Program-made: the position numbers and the translations under genes
Shown: positions 54,195 to 64,000 of the stretch, one piece after another
Layout of the letters: every line of letters starts with the position of its first letter
Numbering within the stretch: position 1 is the first letter of the stretch
The notes under the pieces: generated by a model
What the model was told of the DNA's origin: nothing
The model's input: only the letters and a program-made list of their open reading frames with translations
Database searches by the model: none
Assembly (NCBI RefSeq): GCF_030253575.1
Contig: NC_080563.1
Span: 34,395,001 to 34,459,000 of the forward strand
Length of the DNA stretch: 64,000 nt
Direction of reading: 5' to 3'
From: Rhododendron vialii
Taxonomy: Eukaryota; Streptophyta; Magnoliopsida; Ericales; Ericaceae

Positions 54195-54579
54195 TATTAG
54201 CTAGAGGTGATACTAAAAACCGAAAAAACAAACCAGCCCAAAAAACCCCGAAAAAATAACGGTTTATTTTGGTCTGGTTTTTAAAGAGAACCGGTTCGGT
54301 TTTCTTTTTAGGCTAATTTTGGTTCCGATTTTATATTTAATTTTTCCAATTTATTATGTACAAACAAAAAATATGTATGGGCAAATTTCACTGACCTCTC
54401 CTGAGGTTTTTGACACGAACAGAAACCTCCTCTGAGGTTTTTGAAATGACACTGCCCTCCCCTCCTTTACTCGACAATACCAAGGGACCCCCCTGCCGTT
54501 ACCTTTCCGTTAGAAAATGGATGGAAAAGGTGATGTTGTGCTATACTTTTTACAATACCTATACTACTTTCATCAGACT

Positions 54580-56838
54580 TGTAACGCCCCGAATTTTGGG
54601 TACGTTAAAGAAAACATTTTATTACAAAAACAAGGTGAGTCTGGCTCATTATTACAACATAACTCCCAAAAGAGTAATTTTATTCAACAAAAGGAAGGTA
54701 GACTAGGGTTCCTATCTACAGCTCCACCTGCTCCTTCATCTTAGCCAGCTCCTCAGCTCCAAAAGTCTCCAAGGTGTAATGTTCATCTTGATAATCTACA
54801 AGGTCTGACACATTATACCAGCGTCGCCACCGATATAATATGTCAGGGTCACCAAAAGGTAACACCGTGAGCTACAACGCTCAATAGAACAAACTCATAC
54901 CCGCTAACCCATAACTTACAAACAACAGGTTATACAATCATCGATTTCCACATGATACATGTATATACAGCTAACAATGACACATCCACATTCGTTAATC
55001 ATCTATCGTTGGTGTCCAAGATTTCCGTGTTTCTCCTACGCGACTTATCGTAGACCGTGTCAACATTTCAACCTTTCAAAATCATTTGTATTGGCTCCGT
55101 ACCGTGGATAACCAAGCTACACACCCAACCTTTCAAAATCATTTGCATTGGCTCCGTACCGCGGATAACCAAGCTACACACCCAACCTCGGTTCCGCCGT
55201 TCCGGTCTCCCGAGTATCCTTACAGTGGTTCCGCCGCACCGGGTTCCCATTGGCACACAATTGCATTGGCTCCGTAACGCGGATAACCAAGCCACACACC
55301 CAACCTCGGTTCCGCCGTTCCGGTCTCCCGAGTATCCTCACAATGGTTCCGCCGCACCGGATTCCCATTGGCACACAAAACACACACCACACAACGGGCT
55401 ACCATGTCTGTCCACATTGCGGTTTCCAAAACATTTCACCTTTTCAAAACACGCCTTTTCGTTAGCCACACCCTAGGTGTCATGTTTCTAACTTTCTCGA
55501 TTTTCGTGTCACGTTTTCATGCATAGACTCCGCGGTAGGACTTTTCACATACGCAAGCATAAATCATTCATTATGATCTAACAAGATCATCCAATTCTAT
55601 GTTGTTACTCATGCTCAAAACCATCTTAAAGATCAAAATACGATTTCTTCTATTCAAGTGTCAAATTCTATCTTTCGAAAATCGTTCTTTCTTTCTTTTT
55701 GAGAAATTCAATACAACATATGTTTATTTAAGACAAAGTCATTTATCTAACATGCTCATACCTCCATTAGTGAGATAAACTTATTGACAATCATGCATTT
55801 TAAACGATAAGCTTATCTACTTGAAACCAAACAATAGATAATCTTATCTACGATATTGATACTTTGAATCAAGAACATTCCACTTTCTAACGTACGATTC
55901 TATACTATACGTAGAGTTAGTAAACTAGGGATTCTACTTATACTTAGGGAAGTGAGTAGAGAAAAATCTACCTTGATCCGAAACTTAGTCGGGGCCGAAT
56001 AAGCTAGTTGGAAGATTTTCTACGGGCGGTGAAATTCGCAAATCTGGACCGAACTTTGGATGGCAGTAACTCGGTCAATATTTGGCCGAATATGATCGTT
56101 CTTGGGTCGAAATCGAAGTTCTCGAAGTGCTCTACAACTTTTGTGAAGGAAGTTGATCCTAGAAACTACTTTAGGCAGGAGAAAAATGGTGATAAAGGAG
56201 AAGACAGTATGCTGTCTGGAAATAGAAATCCGAGATTTTTACTGAACTTCGGATGCCAATATCTTTGTCGTTTCTTCACCGATTGGGATGGTTCTTGGGT
56301 CTAACTTGAAGGTTTCGAAGTGCTCTACAACTTTTCCGAAGGGAGTTGGTCCTAAAAACTACTTTAAGCAGGAGAAAAATGAAGATTCGTGAAGGGCAGT
56401 AAGCTGTCTGGAAAATGGAAATGGCAATTGAGTGAGGGTGTGAGTTAAATGAAAGGCATGGGGTGCTATTTATAGCCAACACTTGAGCTCCTCCTCCCTC
56501 CTCTATGGCCGGCCCCCCCTTCTCTCCTTTCTCCCATGGATTTTGCTCCATTGAGTTGTCATCTCATGCCTTTCAATCATGCCATGCCTTCCATGACTTG
56601 TCACTTCCATTTGTAGGCCAAATCTTAGGCCATCATGAAGGGTTTTTGACTTGTCAAGTCTATGGGGAGGTTGCTTGCAAGAAAGCACAAAATCATTGTA
56701 CTTAGGAAGACTAGAATGGGTTGGCATGTAGTAAAAATAGGCTTAAGGCTATAAAGGTTGCTTGTGTAAGTAATCAAACACAAGCACACACTCCATCTCA
56801 CTCTCTCACTTTCGGCCTCTCTCTCCCTCTCTCTCACG

Positions 56839-56874
<36 letters not shown>

Positions 56875-57685
56875 ATCTATATACATCTAAGAAAATCTAG
56901 GAAAGTAAGTCTAGGATCTTAAGACTAGAACATAGGTGTGCATGCATGCATGGCTATTCTTGCTTCTTTTGGAAGCAAAATGATGGGATTCTTTGTATGA
57001 CTTGTCTTGTCATACATTTTGGCAAGTCAAAGGTCTAATAACCAAGAGACAAAAATTCCCCTAACAATTATGGACCAAGGGGTAAAGGAATATTGGTAAT
57101 AATTTGATATGACTAGTCATGGGAATCTATTGTCCAAGGGATAATATTTTCCCTAATATTTATGGACCAAAGGTTAAAGTTTTCCCTTGCCTTTATTATC
57201 CAATAGGTAGGGTAAGTAATGATGCTAGGTAAAGTGAAATGACTAAACATAGGAATAAAATGATTACTCCTATAGTCTAATGGTTCAATAGGGTTCGGAG
57301 GGTTTCATAAGGCTCAAAGACGGTCAAAAAGGTCCATCTAGGGTTAGGAAATTGTAACTAGATTGAAACGGTAATTAGGGTTTTCTAACGAATTGGTTGA
57401 AAACTAATTCTACTTGCCAAGTAGGATTTTTAGCCAAGAAATATAATTTAAAAATTTTATTTAACTCACTAGAAAAAAATACAAGTGCTTCTACAAGCAT
57501 ACTTGTCTTTAGAAAATGACTAGATTGCTCGGCGTGAAAATATATAATTTTATAAATCTCAAATCTAATTATGACGGATTATTAAAAATTAAAAAGAAAA
57601 TTTTTTTAGTAGCAAATCCAAGTAATTAAAATAAAATTTAAATATTTAACGAAATTTTTATTTACCAAAAATCAGGGTCGTTACA
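54580..57685 (-). mobile_element. solo LTR 3, ~3.1 kb
   Basis: Starts TGTAACGCCCCG and ends GGGTCGTTACA, so the two ends form an 11-bp imperfect inverted repeat. It is flanked by the 5-bp duplication AGACT (54575-54579 and 57686-57690). A TATA box TATAAATA on the minus strand at about 56475-56466 suggests leftward transcription. No gag or pol coding inside. Contains tandem repeats at 55060-55390 and a (CT)n run at about 56842-56870. Confidence 0.87.
55060..55390. repeat. tandem repeats inside solo LTR 3
   Basis: The unit ATTGGCTCCGTACCGCGGAT..CAAGC.ACACACCCAACC occurs three times (starting about 55089, 55147 and 55264). The longer following part (TCGGTTCCGCCGTTCCGGTC .. CCATTGGCACACAA) occurs twice, about 120 bp apart. 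Confidence 0.88.
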
Positions 57686-58917
57686 AGACTCTTTACCCCT
57701 CTCATTTATAAAATATAAAATACAAACATTTCTACACTTTGTGCTCATTTCACTTTGAGATTTTGTCCTTATTTAAAAGGATTCATATTTGTTAATTTTC
57801 TGTCAAACTCTTGTGAATTATTGGTTCGTTTTGATAAGAGGAATTGAAAAAAGTAAAAAATTAAGACTTTTACCAAATATTTTGAGAAATTCAATATTTT
57901 GGGTAAAAGTAATAAATTTATACTCTTTTGATTCCTCTCGTTGAGATAAACCAATAATCTATAAAAATTTAACGCAAAACTAGCAAATACGAAAAAAATT
58001 CAAATATGAACAAAAATCAAAAAGCCTAAAAATCCCACAAACAAGCCTGCATAAAAAAATTGAATATGAACAAAAACTAAAAAGCCTAAAAATCCCACAA
58101 ACAAACCCACAATTTTTTTTTCGTGCGGGCTTGTTTGTGGGGTTTTTTTTAGGCTTTTTGATTTTTGTTCATATTTGAATTTTTTTCGTATTTGCTAGTT
58201 TTGCGTTAAATTTTTGTGGATTATTGGTTTGTCTCAACGAGAGGAATCAAAAGAGTATAAATTTATTACTTTTACCTAAAATATTGAATTTCTCAAAATA
58301 TTTGGTAAAAGTCTTAATTTTTTACTTTTTTCAATTCCTCTTATCAAGACGAACCAATAATTCACAAGAGTTTGACAGAAAATTAACAAATATGAATCCT
58401 TTTAAATAAGGACAAAATCTCAAAGTGAAATGAGCACAAAGTGTAGAAATGTTTGTATTTTATATTTTATAAATGAGAGGGGTAAAGAGTCTGATGAGAG
58501 TAGTATAGGTATTGTAAAAAGTATAGCACAACATCACCTTTTCCATCCATTTTCTAACGGAAAGGTAACGGCAGGGGGGTCCCTTGGTATTGTTGGGTAA
58601 AAGAGGGGAGGGCAGTGTCATTTCAGAAACCTCAGGGGAGGTTTCTGTTCGTGTCAGAAACTTCAGGGGAGGTCAGTGAAATTTGCCCTTCTTGATACTT
58701 GACCTGTGTGTCATAAAATCCTGGATCCTTTACTGTGCACCGTGCACGTGTTTGCTACACCTTATAACAAGGTTCATTTGATCGGATAAAAAAAGAAAAA
58801 GAAGAAGGTTCATTTGAGACCGTTGCTTGTACAACTGGTATTGAGATTGAGACCGTTGTACTTACTCTGTACCAAATTACCAATCACAAGGTTCTAAACG
58901 CACCCACCACAGTGTAA

Positions 58918-59116
58918 TGAAATTTTTTCAGTATCGGGCGGTACCACGTGGTGTCCGCTTGCGCATTCGAGTCGTTCATTTTATTTTTGAACGACTCAGA
59001 TTTGAAGAGATAAAAGAAGAGAGAAAGTGTTGAAATGAAAGGAGAGAGAGAATTTCAATTTGAGCCACTAAAGAGTATATCGGACGGTTCAAATGCGCCG
59101 AATGAATTCTGAAAAA
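58918..59116. mobile_element. foldback MITE, family A, copy 4
   Basis: Left end TTTTTCAGTATCGGGCGGTAC with CACGTGGTGTCCGC matches copies 2-3. GAACGACTCAGATTTGAA and GGACGGTTCAAATGCGCCG correspond to the middle of copy 1 at about 9150-9260. The right end is eroded. Confidence 0.6.
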
Positions 59117-59240
59117 TCTCTCGAGCGTAATAAACCCTTCCTTCTGCTCGGCCCTGAAAAATCTCTCCAGTGTAATAAACCCTTCCTTTTTGGTCAAACT
59201 TTTTTTTTTTTGGGGTCAAACAGTGTAATAAACCCTTCCG
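59104..59240. repeat. short tandem repeats
   Basis: 'CTGAAAAATCTCTC..GTAATAAACCCTTCC' occurs twice (59108, 59152), and GTAATAAACCCTTCC a third time at about 59224. Confidence 0.75.
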
Positions 59241-59435
59241 CGACTGTCAAAGAAGTGCTTGTCCACGAGTGCGCTGAACAGATTTGTGGGTGCATTTAGA
59301 AACTCCCTTACAACCCCCCTGGACTAAAAACAAACTCCCATCTTACACTGGGACAAAAAGTGTGACCGATGCGACTAATCCTATTGACATCACGTAGAGT
59401 AAAATTGACGGAGGAGAGGTCCAGATCTCAGCTGA

Positions 59436-59516
59436 ATGGAGGCCGGAAAGTCGCCGGACTGGCTCCCCGTCGGCTGGACGGAGGAGGTCAAAGTCAAGGG
59501 CGATCGCAAGTACAAG
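59436..59516 (+). CDS. probable first exon of a methyl-CpG-binding-domain gene
   Basis: An 81-nt GC-rich exon encodes MEAGKSPDWLPVGWTEEVKV and then KGDRKYK, ending at AAG|GTACCC, a possible donor. DWLPxGW..E.K.K is the start of the plant MBD fold, which binds methylated CpG or chromatin in the nucleus. The continuing exon with the conserved Tyr/Gly core was not found up to 64000, so the gene would need a long, repeat-filled intron or be a fragment. Base composition differs sharply from the AT-rich surroundings. The call rests on one short motif. Confidence 0.45.
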
Positions 59517-59813
59517 GTACCCGAATTAATCGAGCTTTACGTGGGCTAGTACTGCTCCAGTTTTGGGTTTTTTTTTGTTTCGGGGCTTAAATTGCGTGAA
59601 TTGGTTCTCTTACTTTGGCGTAGCTGCTTCTCGAGCAGAGCGACTGGGTAACTTATGGAAAATTGATGGTTGATTTCGCGTACGATGTTTTGCGATTTCA
59701 TTTTCCTTGCATGTTGATGTTGATGTTCGTGCTCAGTGGCGGAGTTAATAGACTTCTGTTTGGGGGCCGAATTAATAGACTTCTGTTTGTCCAAACGTAT
59801 ATTAATTATGTAA

Positions 59814-60077
59814 AAAACCCCGTATATTACCCGTTCCAGAACACATTCTTAAAAAATAGTAAATAGTAAGTAAGTACTTATTTTATATTTTTGAACTAAA
59901 AAATAATGTAAATAAAAAATAAATTTTCTATTTTTTTGTACTCTTCAAAAGATCTCAATGAGATCTATCAAACAAGATTCATATTGTTAGGAAAATTATT
60001 TGCGTAAATACATTTTATTTTTGAGTTTGAAATTGTCTCTTTAAAAAATAAAGACTTATTTTGAGTTCTGGAACAAA
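59814..60077. mobile_element. AT-rich MITE, family C copy 3 (reverse orientation)
   Basis: Starts near CCCGTTCCAGAACACATTC and ends GAGTTCTGGAACAAAC. The body (AAGATCTCAATGAGATCTATC, ATTTTTGAGTTTGAAATTGT) is the inverse of the copies at 25030 and 26077. Confidence 0.75.
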
Positions 60078-60081
60078 CTTA

Positions 60082-60346
60082 CTCCCTCCGTTCCACAAAT
60101 ATGGTCGAGTATTCCATTTTGAGATATCTCAAAAATAATTGTCCATTTTGAAAAGTTTCCAAAAAAGTAATGCAACACTACCATTCTGCCCATCCTTTTC
60201 TCCTACCTTAAATAAGCTAGGATTTCAAGAAACAACACATAAAGGGAAAATATTGTTAAGTTAACAAAAGTACAACGGAAGAATTATGTTGCCTTAAATA
60301 GTTGGATTTCCAATGAGGGACCAACAAAACAAGACGGAAGGAGTAT
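60082..60346. mobile_element. Stowaway-like MITE
   Basis: TA then CTCCCTCCGTTCCACAAATA at 60082, and AACAAGACGGAAGGAG then TA near 60346. These are typical Stowaway ends; arms beyond the ends are weakly paired. Confidence 0.75.
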
Positions 60347-60479
60347 TCATAAAGAGCTTTTGAATTTCAACACATACATTTGTACATTAAAATTATTCTT
60401 GCCTAATGGAGTAAAAATATATGAATCCTTTTGTTCTGTTTTTTTAGGCTACTATGACACTCGCATGCTTACTCTTTAT

Positions 60480-60582
60480 TTATGTGAGAAATTGAAAAAT
60501 GAGAATGTAGAATAACCTATCTTTAATTATGTGAGAAATTGAAAAATGAGAATGTAGAATAACCTATTTTTTATTGAATCAA
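60480..60582. repeat. ~50-bp tandem duplication
   Basis: TATGTGAGAAATTGAAAAATG through GAATAACCTAT occurs twice back to back (about 60480-60530 and 60531-60580). Confidence 0.85.
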
Positions 60583-60694
60583 ATTAAAATTATTAACATA
60601 ATAGGAAGCTAGTACACTAATTATATCAATAATACTCAAATTTAGATATCATATTCATTGCATTTTAGGCCACTGTTTGTGCTTCATGCTTGAT

Positions 60695-61275
60695 GAGCAT
60701 GGTTGTTAAAATCTTACGATACAGGATACGTATCCTATGATTCGTATTGTCTCCTTCAAAAAACGATACGTATCCCACGTTGTATCTTTTTTATTTATTT
60801 ATAGAAATCCTACAATACGACTTATGATATAATAGTGTATCCCGATTCGGAATGTATGCTACGATTTCTTGTTGAGTAGAAATCATACCATATTTTAAGA
60901 ATTGGAACACAAACGCATTCTGAATCATTTGATCTAATTGTGACGGTATCCAAACCATTTAGAGAAAACCAAAATTCGAAGTTCGAATAGAAGAAAGAAC
61001 ATATTTCGATCATGTATTGTATGACTCAGGCACGAGAAAGCCTCATTATGATAGACCCTACTTGGGAGACTTGAAATTTTCCATCCTAAAACCCTATTTT
61101 TCATATATCCAACAGATTTTAGATTATAATTAAGTATACATATTATATTGTATTTGTATTTGTATTTGTCAACGTATCTTATGATACACAATATGTATCC
61201 CCATACGATACATAAAATAAAATAAACGATACACGATACGTATCCCGATTTGAAAATATTGTTGATGAGTATTGT
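60695..61275. mobile_element. inverted-repeat element rich in GATACGTATC
   Basis: Both ends contain TGTTAAAAT/ATTTTCAA-type sequence followed by GGGATACGTATC palindromes, in opposite orientation (60705-60775 and about 61160-61262). GATACGTATC recurs at about 60727, 60764 and 61238 with near-copies between. No coding frame. Confidence 0.5.
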
Positions 61276-61492
61276 AAAAACGACAGTAATGAATATATAT
61301 GGAATGAGTGAATTTGGTGAATCCCAAGCTGTTAGGTGCCCTTTGTTTGGGTGAGGTTGTATTGCATCTGAGCTGGGTCTGATGTCAAAGTGAATGATGC
61401 CTAACGAGCTGATGATACTGTGGTGGCTTGTATATGTTTATGGCTTGCAGAAAGTCAATTTTAAGTTAAATTCAGGAAAATTGGAAACCCTG
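61276..61492. other. intergenic, nothing recognised
   Basis: No coding or repeat structure supported. Confidence 0.35.
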
Positions 61493-61925
61493 TCAGTAGA
61501 ACTCACCCTTGAAAAATGGCTTGCAGAATAAGCTTATATACATATGGCCAAGTCCTTACTTAGCCAACTGAGGACGACATTAGGATCGTAACATGCCACC
61601 ACGTTCTGCAGCTGGCATCCACATCCTCGGAGGCGCATTCTATGGCACTTACTTGATGGTAGCCCGATGGCTTCACTCACCTAGAGATATTCAATACCTT
61701 TGTAGGCATCTTAATGCAGCCTGCAACCCATAAGCCGTCATGTCCACGGCCTGAATTTTAAAGTTGCACCCATCTGATACAGAGGTTACGTTAGATGCCA
61801 TATTTGATGTGACAGTTAGCTCTGATCCCATATGATTTGTATAGAAGTAGCCCTTGAAACCCAGTGTGCAAGGGGATGGTGCATAAGAGCTTATGTGCAC
61901 ACAGTCAAACCAATACTCGATGGAG
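61493..61925 (-). mobile_element. second, decayed TRIM copy
   Basis: 61497-61597 (GTAGAACTCACCCTTGAAAA .. ACATTAGGATCGTAACA) matches the LTR of the TRIM at 7199. After about 220 bp, TAGCTCTGATCCCATATG (about 61816-61833) matches the degraded primer site and the start of the second LTR, which continues GTGCAAGGGGATGGTGCATA to about 61925. Confidence 0.75.
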
Positions 61926-61959
61926 GGTTTATAACAATACCATCCCTTCCATCTTTCAT

Positions 61960-62165
61960 AGTGATATGGACCAACATCTTCAATACGAAGGAGTCTCAAG
62001 TTGAGCACATAGCCACACTTTGTTGCATAACACCTTGGTGCAGTAGCACAGCCAATTCTGTTGCTCATTGGTTGGCAATGCAAGCCTTGGTCATCTCTTT
62101 TCCTTTCCTCATAGTGGATCCTCCTCCATTTGCCTTACTCTCCTTAGTTAAAACAAATCATGACC
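61960..62165 (+). mobile_element. LINE remnant, RNase H-like C-terminus
   Basis: The translated STANSVAHWLAMQALVISFP, followed by DPPPFALLSL and TNHD, resembles the C-terminal RNase H tail of plant L1-type LINEs (NSVA..LA..A, then PP..L..L...D). It is short and diverged, with no RT nearby. Confidence 0.4.
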
Positions 62166-62299
62166 AGTCTCTTGGTTTTGTTGTTGGTCTTTTCCTTGTT
62201 CTCTTGTTGCTTGCGTACAACCCTTCTCCAAACCCCACATATGCGGGAGTTTCGTGCTCTTGGTACGGGGAACACTTCTATATCTCCTACATGAAATAG

Positions 62300-64000
62300 G
62301 ACTGCCCTTCCTAAAGGGAATAGGATGCTATAACTATTAGCTCCTCCAAAGATTAGCCTTATTGACGAATCTTAGAATAAGACCTAATCCTATTGGGATT
62401 CAAACCCGAAAGAAAGACGTGTCCTAGTTTCTCCAAGATACTATTAACTTACAAGCTCTTGAGCCTTTCTACCTGTTTTGACCTACACACTCGATTGGCT
62501 TGGGCATCAGAGGTGTTTTGGCTGACACTGCACCAGTATTATCAGTTTCTCTTGCAGGTTAGGTGACTGGGGGCGTCCAAAACTGCTTCATCAGATGTTA
62601 TGTTTAAACCAAATGCTTGAGCAAATTTTAGTTAATGTGTTTCTAGTATCTTATCTTTGTATCATCTTTTCTCTTGCTTGTTAGCTCTTTCTTTTGTTTC
62701 TTTTTGGGATCCATATGCTCAAGTTGTTCTATCTTAGTTGGGACCGCGCATTTTCCTCGATGGGAGTGAGGTTTCTAGGAGATTCTGACCTGGGAGTGCA
62801 GGAGCAAGGATCTGGGGATAACTCAGCCTGGTACGGGGATCCTACTACTAAGAGAGGGACAACCACCTAGAATAGTATATACACAAGTCGACTTTTTAGG
62901 ATCAAGAAGAAGAATCAAGAGGAGGAAGTGGAGATGGGAGAAGAGGAGAGGAGAATAGGAGTCAAATAGACTTGAGGAATAGATCTGCGTTGTGTTGATT
63001 TATAGTCTTATATTTTCACCTTCTGAATTATTTACACCCTTGTGCCCCTTGTGCCTCACGGCGAGGCACTTGCTTCTGTTCCTGAACCTATCCATTGCCT
63101 TGCCTTAACCTTTGTTAAAGCATCCAACTCAAAACCAATTGGCAATGGGTGGAGGGGCTGCCCAGGCTCATATACTAGTTTTGGAGGAGATAATTAATCT
63201 ATGTGGGACAATTTCCAACAACCTCCATGAAATCCCATTCGTGCACCTAGCTGTGCATTATGCCTAGGCGCACTTTTTACATCTCTGGTTGGGTGTTATA
63301 CTTAGTAAGGTAGATGCTAGATCTTTTATTGTGTGAAATTTGCCTAGCACTCCTAATATGTAAGTCTTTACCGAGTTCTGATTCACAAATTATGTTGTAC
63401 TTTCACGCAAACCTAAGACACAACTGCCTTTTGGTACTTTGGTTCTTAATCTTTTTTTATTAGAATTTCTTTTTAAATAATTTTCAACTCCAAATTATAG
63501 GGAGGGAATCCAAATAAAATTCATAATATCCCAATAAGAAATGCAATTAACAATCCAAAAGTAAAGTAGAGCTACCTACCATGACCATAACTAGTGGCAT
63601 TATAATTTATAAGGTGAATCTAAAGATTGAAATTTAGCATTGCAAGGGAGGGATATTCACTATGTTTGGTTTGCAGTTTTGAGATAAAAAAGTTCCATAT
63701 AGGTTTGCGTATTTTTTTGTCTTTAGTAATTTTTTTTAACATTTTAACAAACTCTTTTATTTTTTGAATAGAGGTACACTATGTACATCCAAAAAGTTAA
63801 AAATAAGTAAAAAATTTGACAAAAAATACTAAAGGTCGAAAAAACACGGATGATGAAACAATCAAAAATTTTGGAGAGATTTTTTCCGAGAGGAGAACCA
63901 AACAAAGTGATTATTTTTAGTGACATGACACGTGACTACTCGAGGACAACAAGACAGCAGTGGCGGATTTAGGAATTTTCTATAGAGGGGTCACCCCTTT
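62300..64000. other. right end of window, no gene recognised
   Basis: Contains a purine-rich GAAGAAGAATCAAGAGGAGG stretch near 62905 and AT-rich DNA. I see no exon, LTR or complete element. The last bases (AGTGGCGGATTTAGGAATTT) resemble a repeat end also seen near 59736. Confidence 0.35.

Larger units (their letters stand above)
54379..58688. mobile_element. giant palindrome element, ~590-bp arms, split by solo LTR 3
   Basis: The left arm is 54379-54579 plus 57691-58085. The right arm is about 58110-58688. Ends GGGCAAATTTCACTGACCTC and GAGGTCAGTGAAATTTGCCC. The arms match nearly base for base, including TTTCCGTTAGAAAATGGATG, TTGTCCTTATTTAAAAGGAT and TGCTAGTTTTGCG. Without the LTR it is about 1.2 kb. 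No transposase frame; the short frames on the two arms are mirror copies of each other. No target duplication could be confirmed. Confidence 0.9.

Noticed and set aside
55057-55476. 139-codon repeated frame in solo LTR 3
   Set aside because: The apparent protein repeats follow from the DNA tandem repeat; several frames on both strands are equally open.
57769-58409. Two nearly identical 61-codon frames on opposite strands, possible small gene pair
   Set aside because: They are mirror images produced by the palindrome arms; composition is AT-rich and no homology or signal supports coding.
60715-61260. CRISPR-like array of GATACGTATC repeats
   Set aside because: Spacing is irregular, copies are few and inverted, and the DNA is plant nuclear.
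63744-63926. 60-codon minus-strand frame at the right end
   Set aside because: Hydrophobic low-complexity AT-rich translation with no homology or splice context.

Overview
This is repeat-rich nuclear DNA from a flowering plant. The evidence is GT-AG introns in a plant-specific gene (GRDP/DUF1399), Ty3/gypsy Tat-lineage retrotransposons with two RNase H domains, hAT, Helitron and TRIM elements, and many foldback MITEs. I cannot name the species. Most of the window is transposable elements in several nested layers; only about 9 kb at the left and a probable first exon near the right look like host genes.

Layout. 1-9.1 kb: an eight-exon minus-strand GRDP-like gene (767 aa, all splice junctions in phase), with a TRIM retroelement and a small hairpin element in its introns. 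9.1-11.9 kb: foldback elements and SINE-like fragments. 11.9-16.5 kb: a complete hAT element with a perfect 8-bp target duplication but a decayed transposase. 16.5-25.0 kb: foldback MITEs, four of them at TA microsatellites and resembling microsatellite-targeting 'micron' MITEs, plus a 2-kb solo LTR. 25.4-53.9 kb: a deep nest. A small hAT-like element holds a Helitron that carries an RPA1-like gene. That gene is split by an old Tat element, which is itself split by a young, structurally intact Tat element; a second solo LTR lies in the same RPA1 exon. 54.4-58.7 kb: a near-perfect 1.2-kb palindrome with a 3.1-kb solo LTR in one arm. 58.7-64 kb: MITEs, a probable first exon of a methyl-CpG-binding-domain gene, a decayed TRIM copy and a LINE remnant.

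The young Tat element (29753-40609) has two 868-bp LTRs that are almost identical, one 1890-codon Gag-PR-RT-RH-aRH-INT frame, and a spliced antisense gene downstream of pol. The old Tat has the same plan, but its pol has seven in-frame stops and no detected frameshift. The most unusual signal is in the two related solo LTRs at 20827 and 49743. At five matching places each carries paired CpG-rich palindromes, but the motif differs between copies: TGGCGTACGCCA-like in one and TCGCGCGA-like in the other.
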